This document shows positions 6,547-12,822 of a DNA stretch of 13,991 nt, piece by piece (the first letter of the stretch is position 1; each line of letters starts with the position of its first letter). The translations under genes and the position numbers were made by a program. Under the pieces are notes generated by a model. It was given only the letters and a program-made list of their open reading frames with translations. It did not search any database and was not told the origin of the DNA. This DNA comes from Pseudomonadota bacterium (lineage in GTDB: Bacteria > Pseudomonadota > Gammaproteobacteria > Burkholderiales > Ferrovaceae): NCBI GenBank assembly GCA_021811005.1, contig JAJZPY010000055.1, positions 1 to 13,991 on the forward strand, read 5' to 3'.

Positions 6547-7851
6547 GGTTTTCCAGCGCAATCCGGCATAAATGGCACGGTCCGTGACGGAAAAAAGCGA
6601 CACGTTGCTGTCCTGCCGGTTGAGCTCCCCGTACACCAGCCCTTCCCACTGTCCGGTGATGGGGTGGTCGTACTCCAGCCGCAGGTACTGGCGGTTCACC
6701 GTCCGGCTGGCCCCGTTGGCCAGAAGGCTGCTGTAGCCGCTGGCGTCCTGCATGCCACCCAGGATGCCTTCCAGGTCCATGCTGCCGGCCCCCAGGGGGC
6801 GGTGCCAGCCCAGGGTCAGCTCCCGCACCTGCTCGTTGCCGCCCGGCCGGTCGGTGTAGGCCGCCTGGTCGTGCCCGGCGCTCACCTGGCCGCGCAGCTG
6901 GTTCACCCCCACGGCGCAGGCGAGGCCCGCCACCCCGCCCAGGTAGCGCCCGTCCAGTTCGTGGCTGACCGGATAGGTGTAGGCGTTGTAGAGCATGCCC
7001 AGCCGGGGGGAACAGACCTTGCCGCCCCATTCAAAACCCGGTTCCAGGCGCAGGCTCTGGTAGAGCTGCTGCCCGCCATAACGCAGGGAAATGGTGTCGC
7101 CCCGCAGCAATGTGCCGTTGTCACCCAGGGCATGGCGCCACACGCCCCCCAGGTCCACCTGCTGGAAATTGGTGCTGCTGTCCGCCCCGTTGCGGGTCTG
7201 GGCCTGGCCGATCAGCACGAAAGCGTCGCTGCCCGTGTCCTTGCCGGCAACCCCGGAAAACACCACCTGCCCGGCGCTGCCCCCCTTGGCCTGAAACTGG
7301 GGGGCCAGCTGCAGCAGCAGGTTGCCGGAGCCTAGCGTCAGCGTCACGAAGGGATTCTGGGGCGCGCCGTTGAGGTTGGTTTCATACCCCCCCAGCACCG
7401 CAATGCTGAAGCGCGTGATCCAGGCTTCGCTGCTGCGCCAGTCCTGGTACTGGCGGGGCAGCCAGGCCGCCACCGTGGGCGGCAGGTCGGAGCGGGCCAG
7501 CAGGGACTGGGCCAGGTTGGCGGCGCTGGCCTGGTCGCCGGCCAGGGCCAGGGCCCGCAGGTAGTCCACCTGCACGCCGGCCAGATCCGGGTTGAGCAGC
7601 AGGGCCCGTTCCAGCCATTCCGCCGCGCCCCGGGCATCGCCCTGCTGCAGGGCCACCAGGCCGCGGTAGTTGTAATAGTCGGCGCGGTTCTGGCAGGCGT
7701 CTTCCTGGCCCTTGAGCTGCTGCATCGCGGCCGTCAGGGCGGCTTTGTCCGCCGGCGGATTGAGGGGAAAGGACGAAGGACAGGGTTCGGCCAGTGCCAT
7801 GCGGCAGGCCAGGAGGGCCAGCACACCCAACAGGAGGCAGAGTTTTGACAC
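6541..7851 (-). CDS. TPR plus outer-membrane beta-barrel protein (Slam-like architecture)
   Basis: This 436-aa protein has a signal peptide (MSKLCLLLGVLALLACRMALA, cleavage expected before EP). A short helical region follows, then tetratricopeptide-like repeats at about residues 58-130, including YYNYRGLVALQQGDARGAAE and LERALLLNPDLAGVQ. From about residue 145 to the end, alternating hydrophobic strands such as FSIAVLGGYETNLN and LRLEYDHPI suggest an outer-membrane barrel; GYETNLN matches the G-Y-D-S-N-V-N type first strand of TPR-barrel proteins. A periplasmic TPR domain plus C-terminal barrel is the layout of Slam (DUF560) translocators, but identity with Slam is not shown. The start is a GTG with an in-frame stop just upstream and no clear ribosome binding site, so it probably depends on translational coupling to the cyclase gene 29 bases upstream. 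Confidence 0.75.
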   Translation of the reverse strand: MSKLCLLLGVLALLACRMALAEPCPSSFPLNPPADKAALTAAMQQLKGQEDACQNRADYYNYRGLVALQQGDARGAAEWLERALLLNPDLAGVQVDYLRALALAGDQASAANLAQSLLARSDLPPTVAAWLPRQYQDWRSSEAWITRFSIAVLGGYETNLNGAPQNPFVTLTLGSGNLLLQLAPQFQAKGGSAGQVVFSGVAGKDTGSDAFVLIGQAQTRNGADSSTNFQQVDLGGVWRHALGDNGTLLRGDTISLRYGGQQLYQSLRLEPGFEWGGKVCSPRLGMLYNAYTYPVSHELDGRYLGGVAGLACAVGVNQLRGQVSAGHDQAAYTDRPGGNEQVRELTLGWHRPLGAGSMDLEGILGGMQDASGYSSLLANGASRTVNRQYLRLEYDHPITGQWEGLVYGELNRQDSNVSLFSVTDRAIYAGLRWKTP

Positions 7852-7880
7852 GAATTACAGACTGGGCAGGGACAGTGGGT

Positions 7881-9833
7881 TCAGGCTGCTTCCGGCTTTA
7901 CCAGTTTGAGGGGACTTGCGTGCCGGGTCCGGTCATCATCCAGCGGCACTCGCAACGAATAGACCACGCATTCATGGGACAACCCCTCAAGCAGGAAAAG
8001 CCCCAAGTCTATCAGGTCTGCCCGGGGAACGCGCCGTGCGGCTGCTTCGCCCACCAGCACGGGGGCTGCGAGATCCGCCGTCATGGCCTGCAGGCGCAGG
8101 GCCACGGACACGGGTTCGCCCATGACGGTGTGGGTGCGCCGGCCCGAAGGCCCGAAGGAACCCACCAGGGCCAGGCCCGATTCCACGCCCACGCCCACGT
8201 CCAGGGGCTCCAGGCCAAAACGCTGCGCATCCGGCAGTTGGGCCGTGCAGCGCAGCCACAGGTCCTTGGCTGCGGCCAGGGCCTTGGCTTCATGTTCCGC
8301 GCAGTCGGCTTCGCCGTTCCACACCGCCAGGATGCCGTCGCCCACCATGTGCTCTACCACCCCACCGTGGGCTGCAATCACTTCCGCCGCCGTGGAAAAG
8401 AACACGTGCAGCAGCAGGGCACTTTCTTCGGCCGGGCGCGCCTTGCAGAACGCAGAAAAATTCCGCAGGTCCGCGGCCAGCACGGTCACGTCGCGGTGCA
8501 CGGCCTGCACCTGGCCGGTCTGCGCTTCGAAGGCCACCCGGGCCGCCACGTCCGTGGGCAGGTAGCTGGCCAGATTCTGGTACACCCGTTCGCGTTCCAC
8601 GCGGGCGCGCGCATGTTCCACGGTGGCCAGTCCCGCCGCGGCCAGCAGGGCAAACAGGGAGGGCGCCGCCCAGGAGAACCACAGGTTGGCCTTGAGCAGC
8701 AGCAGCGCGTGCAGCCCGAAGAAGCCCAGCGCCAGCACCAGGGCCGCCAGCGGCAGCAGCGGCGGCGTGGCGCGGCGGCGCACCAGCAGGGTCAGCAGCA
8801 GGGCCGACAGCGCAGCGGCCGCCCACGGCCACAGACGCGCGGCGCGCGGGGCGTAGGGCACCCGCCCGTCCAGCAACGAGGAGAGCAGTTCGGCATGCAC
8901 GAACAGGCCGCTTTCCGTGCCGCCGCGGGCGGTGGGCACGGCATCGCCCACGCCGAAGGCGGTGGAACCCACCAGCACCCAGGCGCCCTTGAAGCGTTCG
9001 GCCGGCACCTTGCCCTGCAGCACGTCGGAAGCCGATACGGCCTGGAAGGCGCTGCGCGGCAACCGGAACGACACCCGCAGGTTGCCCTGGGCATCCAGGG
9101 GAATGTCAAAGCCCGGCAGGCGCAGGGTCCAGTCCGGGTCCAGCAGGCCCTGGCCGGGCACCACCTCCAGCGGTCCGGCAAAACCCGTGGCTTCGATCAG
9201 GCCGGCCAGCACCAGGGCCGGATAGGTGGCGCCGCGGTAGCACACCAGGGCCGGTACGCGGCGCACGGTGCCGTCGGGGTCCAGCCGGGGCGTGAGGTGT
9301 CCTGCCTTCTGCACCACCAGGTCGGTGGCATTGGCCAGATACCCGTAAGCCGGAGCAGCCGCTTCCGGGCAGGCCTCGTTGGGCAGGGCACCGGCCAGCC
9401 GACCGCTCTGCAGGCGGTTGGCTGGATTGAGCGAAAACAGTTCGCCCATGACCGTGGAACCGGTGAAGGCCTGGCGCAGGCGGGCGTCTTCCGGGCGCGG
9501 GTTGGCCAGCACCACGTCAAACAGCTTGAGCTGCGCGCCCAGTGAATCCAGCCCGCGGGAGAGCGCGGCCAGGCGCTCGCGCGGCCAGGGCCAGGGGCCC
9601 AGGGCCTGCAGGCTTTTCTCGTCGATATCCACCAGCACCAGACGGCGCTCGGCCGCAGCGCCTTGCGCGCCATGCCAGATCAGGGTGGCGGAACGTTCTT
9701 CCACGCCCTGCAGCACGCCGGGCAGGGCCCACACCGCCAGCAGGGTGGCGCCGGCCGCCAGCAGCAACGCTGCCAGGCGGGCACGGCCGCGCCGCAGCAG
9801 GAATTCGGAACAGGCGGATCGCCAGGCGCTCAT
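7881..9833 (-). CDS. CHASE2-domain class III nucleotide cyclase
   Basis: This 650-aa membrane sensor has one transmembrane helix at about 19-38, then a periplasmic CHASE2 domain at about 40-335 (LVLVDIDEKSLQALGPWPWPR and FKGAWVLVGSTAFGVGD are typical). Three helices follow at about 340-412, then a class III adenylate/guanylate cyclase domain at about 440-620. Both metal-binding aspartates are present: D455 in AADLRNFS and D499 in MVGDGILAVW. T569 in HTVMG and R580 are also kept. Unusually, the transition-state Asn of the VNxAxR motif is Ser576 (EPVSVALRL), and the usual purine-contacting Lys four residues before D499 is His495. The enzyme should make a cyclic nucleotide in response to an envelope signal, but with altered or reduced chemistry. 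It starts three bases after the fecR stop, so it is co-transcribed. Confidence 0.85.
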   Translation of the reverse strand: MSAWRSACSEFLLRRGRARLAALLLAAGATLLAVWALPGVLQGVEERSATLIWHGAQGAAAERRLVLVDIDEKSLQALGPWPWPRERLAALSRGLDSLGAQLKLFDVVLANPRPEDARLRQAFTGSTVMGELFSLNPANRLQSGRLAGALPNEACPEAAAPAYGYLANATDLVVQKAGHLTPRLDPDGTVRRVPALVCYRGATYPALVLAGLIEATGFAGPLEVVPGQGLLDPDWTLRLPGFDIPLDAQGNLRVSFRLPRSAFQAVSASDVLQGKVPAERFKGAWVLVGSTAFGVGDAVPTARGGTESGLFVHAELLSSLLDGRVPYAPRAARLWPWAAAALSALLLTLLVRRRATPPLLPLAALVLALGFFGLHALLLLKANLWFSWAAPSLFALLAAAGLATVEHARARVERERVYQNLASYLPTDVAARVAFEAQTGQVQAVHRDVTVLAADLRNFSAFCKARPAEESALLLHVFFSTAAEVIAAHGGVVEHMVGDGILAVWNGEADCAEHEAKALAAAKDLWLRCTAQLPDAQRFGLEPLDVGVGVESGLALVGSFGPSGRRTHTVMGEPVSVALRLQAMTADLAAPVLVGEAAARRVPRADLIDLGLFLLEGLSHECVVYSLRVPLDDDRTRHASPLKLVKPEAA

Positions 9834-9836
9834 GAC

Positions 9837-11132
9837 TCAGCGCCCCCAGAGCGTGATGCCGGACAGCGTGCCCGCTGTCACCGGCAACTGGAACAGGTAG
9901 CCCGCACGGCGCAGGTCCTGCGCCACGGCGCCGGACACCAGGGCCGTGCTGTTGGACGCCGTGTAGAAGTAGCCGTTGGGGGTCACCTTGCCGCTCGCCA
10001 GCAGGTTGACCGCGCCGGTGGGGGCCGAGGTCAGGCTGAGCGCGGTATTGAAGACGCTGTTGGCAAAGTCGATGGAGAGCGTACCGCCCAGGGCCGTGGC
10101 CGCCTGGGCCACGCCGTTTTTGCCGGTGAAGGTGGCGCCCGCGTCCAGCAGCACAAAGCTGGCAGTGCCGAGATTGGAGGGGAAAACCACCGGACCGTTT
10201 TCCGTGCGGAACAGGCCGGCGTAGAAATTGCCCACGGTGGGATTGCGCCCGGCCACCGCCTGGTTCCAGGGCACGCTCAGGTTGTCACCCGGAGCTGGCG
10301 TGGCACCGCCCTGCATGAAGGTCCAGCGTCCCCACACCAGGGAATTGTCCGGTGGCAGGGCGGCCTGGTAAGTGGCCGTGACGTGGTTGGTGGCGGCCGT
10401 GCCGTTGACGGCGGTGGAAGCCTGGCTGGCCGGCAGGGACGACTGGGAAGACTCTTCCGGCACGGTGAGCGCCGGCGTGTCCAGCGACTTGGGAATGCCG
10501 GGGCGCAGCACGGGCGCCAGCTGGTGCTGTCCGTATTCGATCACGCTGGCCATTTCGGCCGTCAGCAGGCGCGCCCGCACGCCGCTGCAGGCGCCCAGGC
10601 CGGAGGCCATGCAGCCGGCATCGAAAGGCGCCACCACGATGGCCCCTTCATTGACGGCGGCCGTCACCGAACTGGACAGCACGCGCGTGACAAAGTCCGT
10701 GCCGCGCACGCCAATGGCCACCAGCGGCGTGTTGAGGCGGAAGCGGTCGCGCGCCTCATGCGCCGCCTTGCCGGAAATGGCCCTTATGGTGCCCTGTTCC
10801 AGGTTGAACTTGACGGTGGAGTTTTCCGGGTGGGCTGCGTCGTAATGGTACTGTTCGATCACCAGGCGGGAATTGGGGCGCACGGCCACGAAAGCGCCGT
10901 CCTGGAAGCGGATGTGCACGTGCCCGCCTTCGGGCGTTTCCACCACGTCGCCGGACTCCAGCGCCGCGCCCTTGGCGGCATCGAGGTGTGCCGCACCGCG
11001 CAGGATCTTGGCCTGCCCGATGGCAAAGGACACCGTGCCCACGGTCTCGGCCGCCTGCGCCGCCGGCGCGAGCAGCATCACCTGCAACGCCAGCAGGAGT
11101 CCAAGCCCTGATCGAAACACACGCTTGCCCAT
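9837..11132 (-). CDS. Periplasmic FecR-domain protein with C-terminal barrel-like domain
   Basis: This 431-aa protein has a signal peptide ending AAQAAE (cleavage near residue 27). A FecR domain lies at about 45-165 (LESGDVVETPEGGHVHIRF, LNTPLVAIGVRGTDFVTRV). A Ser/Ala linker is followed by a beta-rich C-terminal domain at about 290-431 (GTLSIDFANSVFNTALSL, GYFYTASN, AGYLFQLP, GITLWG). It lacks the cytoplasmic anti-sigma part of true FecR, and no sigma factor is nearby, so it belongs to the exported FecR-like proteins often found beside CHASE2 cyclases. The C-terminal strand pattern resembles the small barrels of transferrin-binding-protein-like proteins (resemblance only). It is the first gene of the operon, with a Crp-type site at its promoter. 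It may bind a ligand or the cell wall and signal to the cyclase. Confidence 0.75.
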   Translation of the reverse strand: MGKRVFRSGLGLLLALQVMLLAPAAQAAETVGTVSFAIGQAKILRGAAHLDAAKGAALESGDVVETPEGGHVHIRFQDGAFVAVRPNSRLVIEQYHYDAAHPENSTVKFNLEQGTIRAISGKAAHEARDRFRLNTPLVAIGVRGTDFVTRVLSSSVTAAVNEGAIVVAPFDAGCMASGLGACSGVRARLLTAEMASVIEYGQHQLAPVLRPGIPKSLDTPALTVPEESSQSSLPASQASTAVNGTAATNHVTATYQAALPPDNSLVWGRWTFMQGGATPAPGDNLSVPWNQAVAGRNPTVGNFYAGLFRTENGPVVFPSNLGTASFVLLDAGATFTGKNGVAQAATALGGTLSIDFANSVFNTALSLTSAPTGAVNLLASGKVTPNGYFYTASNSTALVSGAVAQDLRRAGYLFQLPVTAGTLSGITLWGR

Positions 11133-11187
11133 TGTTTTGACTGATTCTTTGCCTGGTTTTCCGGGGGGATAGCCCCGATGTTATGTT

Positions 11188-11193
11188 ATTGTA
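11188..11193 (-). promoter_or_regulatory. -10 box of the fecR operon
   Basis: TACAAT (11193-11188) matches five of six -10 positions. Transcription would begin near 11181, giving a leader of about 49 bases that contains a GGGG-CTAT-CCCC hairpin. The Crp-type site is then centred at about -42.5, close to the class II position. Confidence 0.55.
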
Positions 11194-11215
11194 AAAAGTC
11201 TTAAAAAACAAAAGA

Positions 11216-11231
11216 TGTGCCCGGAATCACA
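11216..11231. promoter_or_regulatory. Shared Crp-type operator between crp and fecR
   Basis: TGTGCCCGGAATCACA matches TGTGA-N6-TCACA at nine of ten fixed positions. Its centre (11223.5) is almost equidistant from the two divergent -10 boxes, so one bound dimer could contact RNA polymerase on both sides. Confidence 0.65.
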
Positions 11232-11251
11232 ATTGGCCCCACTCCAGCCCC

Positions 11252-11257
11252 TATAAT
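11252..11257 (+). promoter_or_regulatory. -10 box of the crp-like gene; near-leaderless mRNA
   Basis: TATAAT is a perfect -10 only ten bases before the ATG at 11267. Transcription should start near 11264, leaving two or three bases of leader and no Shine-Dalgarno sequence. The Crp-type site is centred at about -40.5. No good -35 is visible, as expected for a class II activated promoter. Confidence 0.6.
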
Positions 11258-11266
11258 TCCGACACC

Positions 11267-11980
11267 ATGGCTGTTCCTGTCCTGCTGCTGAAAGGCTTTC
11301 CCCTGCTGCACGACCTTCCCGACGACACGCTGGCCGCCCTCGCCGGCGAGGCGGGCGACCTGGTCTTTGCCAAGCGCGGGGTGGTGCTGCAGAAAGGGCC
11401 GCCCACGCCATCGCTGTGCCTGCTGGCGGAAGGACGGCTGCAGGCGGTGGATTTCACCCTGGACGGGCGGGAAGTGGGCCTGTACTTCATCAACCCGTGG
11501 GAATACGTGGGGGAGCTGAGCGTCCTGGACGGCGGCGAGCAGCCTGAATTCATCATCGCCCTCGCCCGCTCGCGCGTCATCACCCTGCCGCGCGAAAGCG
11601 TGCGGCGCGCGGTCTTTGCCACCCCGGCCGCCGCCGAACGCATGGCCCTGCGCCTGTCGGCCCGGCTGCGCGGGCTGGGAGCCCAGCGCACCATCCTGGC
11701 CCTGGCCAACCCCATGCAAAAAATCTGCGCCCAGCTCCAGCTGCTGGTGGTGCCGCCCGCCCCCGGCGGCCAGCCCACCCTGCAGCTGCGCATCGCCAAT
11801 GCCCCCACCCATCAGGAAATCGCCATCATGGTCAACACCAGCCGCGAAACGGTGACGCGCGTGTTCCAGGTGCTGCAGGCCCACGGCGCCGTGCAGCGCC
11901 AGGGCAACGACCTGCTGGTGAGCGACCCCCAGCTCATTGAGCAGGTGGCACGGGGTTCCAAGGAACTGCCGAAGGCCTAG
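11267..11980 (+). CDS. Crp/Fnr-family transcriptional regulator
   Basis: This 237-aa cytoplasmic regulator has an N-terminal cyclic-nucleotide-binding-like barrel at about 10-120, a dimer helix at about 120-145 and a winged helix-turn-helix at about 170-225. The recognition helix SRETVTR (192-198) carries R193, E194 and R198, equivalent to E. coli CRP R180, E181 and R185, predicting recognition of TGTGA-N6-TCACA. In the phosphate-binding cassette, G82, E83 and L84 are kept, but the cAMP-phosphate-binding Arg82-Ser83 of CRP align with P93-E94 (GGEQPEF). There are no Fnr-type N-terminal cysteines. It is divergent from the fecR-cyclase operon, with a shared operator that also suggests autoregulation. 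Its stop overlaps the convergent PIG-L gene by four bases. Ligand identity is uncertain. Confidence 0.88.
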   Translation: MAVPVLLLKGFPLLHDLPDDTLAALAGEAGDLVFAKRGVVLQKGPPTPSLCLLAEGRLQAVDFTLDGREVGLYFINPWEYVGELSVLDGGEQPEFIIALARSRVITLPRESVRRAVFATPAAAERMALRLSARLRGLGAQRTILALANPMQKICAQLQLLVVPPAPGGQPTLQLRIANAPTHQEIAIMVNTSRETVTRVFQVLQAHGAVQRQGNDLLVSDPQLIEQVARGSKELPKA

Positions 11981-12816
11981 CGGCGCAGGGATTTGAGCGC
12001 GCAGCGAAGCAGGCGCCCGGCACAGCGCAACGGCCGGGTCACGCGCCAGCTGGTGCTGGCGAACACGGAATCCAGCCGGGCCTGCGCTTGCTGCACTTCC
12101 GCCTCGGCCCGCTGCAGGGCGCGGGAGAGGTCGGCCGGTGCGTGGTCCAGCCCGAAGGCTTTCAGTTCTTCGGGGGTCAGCACCAGGTAGGCTTCGGCCG
12201 CCTGCACGCGGTCAGGCAGGGTGTAGGTGCGGTAGCGGTTCAGGGCGTCGATTTGCCAGTCGTAGCGCTGGCGGCGGATCTGCGAGGCAAAGCAGGCCAT
12301 GGCGCGCGCCTTGGTGTCGCGGTAAGGCGTGATGTCCAGCAGCGTGTTGGGCAGGAGCGGCTGGCCGACTTCGTAAAAGGCCACGCGCAGGTCGCTGCGG
12401 CCGCTCTCCAGCACGGCGGCCATTGCGGCTTCGGCCAGCGCCCGGTGGTCGCGATGCATTTCCGTGAAAGCGCTCACCAGCACCAGGTCGGCCCCCGTCT
12501 GCTGCAGCCAGTCGCCGATTTTTTTAGAGAGGTGGGTTTCAGCCCGCAGTCCACCGTCGGGCAGGCCCCAGAATGTTGGCGTGCCGTAGCCGAGCACGGC
12601 CGCGGCCGCCAGCGACTCCCCGTGGCGCACCGCCACGGCTTCTTCAGTGCCTTCGTCCGTCACGATGGCCACGTGCACCGGCACGCCCTGCGCCACGAAG
12701 CTGGCCAAGGCGCCGCCGCAGCCAAACACTTCGTCGTCGGCATGGGGCGCCAGCACCGCCACGCAGTGCGCCGGCAGTTGGGTAAGCGCGTGATAGGGGA
12801 CGAAAAACCGTTCCAT
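11977..12816 (-). CDS. PIG-L family deacetylase with glycosyltransferase-type tail
   Basis: This 279-aa protein has the PIG-L/LmbE zinc hydrolase fold. PHADDE (residues 24-29) is the PHPDDE-type motif supplying H25 and D28, and MHRDH (120-124) supplies the third zinc ligand, H124. The family removes N-acetyl groups from GlcNAc-containing glycans or lipids. Residues about 225-279 form an added coiled-coil and basic tail with LDSVFASTSWRVTRPLR; this STSWR.T.PLR signature is common at the C-termini of surface polysaccharide glycosyltransferases and may position the enzyme at the membrane. It starts six bases after the glycosyltransferase stop, with AGGA overlapping that stop, so it is in the same operon. 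A role in modifying a surface glycan (O antigen or S-layer sugar) is inferred. Confidence 0.85.
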   Translation of the reverse strand: MERFFVPYHALTQLPAHCVAVLAPHADDEVFGCGGALASFVAQGVPVHVAIVTDEGTEEAVAVRHGESLAAAAVLGYGTPTFWGLPDGGLRAETHLSKKIGDWLQQTGADLVLVSAFTEMHRDHRALAEAAMAAVLESGRSDLRVAFYEVGQPLLPNTLLDITPYRDTKARAMACFASQIRRQRYDWQIDALNRYRTYTLPDRVQAAEAYLVLTPEELKAFGLDHAPADLSRALQRAEAEVQQAQARLDSVFASTSWRVTRPLRCAGRLLRCALKSLRR

Positions 12817-12822
12817 GGAATC

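Noticed and set aside
6238..7335. Plus-strand open frame (365 aa) across the surface-protein promoter and TPR-barrel gene
   Set aside because: It runs through the regulatory gap and antisense to a well-supported gene. The translation has no coherent features.
7794..9545. Long plus-strand open frame (583 aa) opposite the cyclase gene
   Set aside because: It is a mirror of a G+C-rich gene. The translation is low-complexity Gln/Gly/Arg/His, with no domain or ribosome binding site, whereas the minus frame has clear CHASE2 and cyclase motifs.
9663..11111. Long plus-strand open frame (482 aa) opposite the FecR gene
   Set aside because: It is Arg/Gly/His/Gln-rich and shadow-like, without motifs. 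The opposite strand has a signal peptide and FecR domain.
9837..11132. Classical FecI/FecR iron-dicitrate signalling
   Set aside because: The protein has a signal peptide instead of an anti-sigma N-terminus, and neither a sigma factor nor a TonB receptor is encoded in the window.
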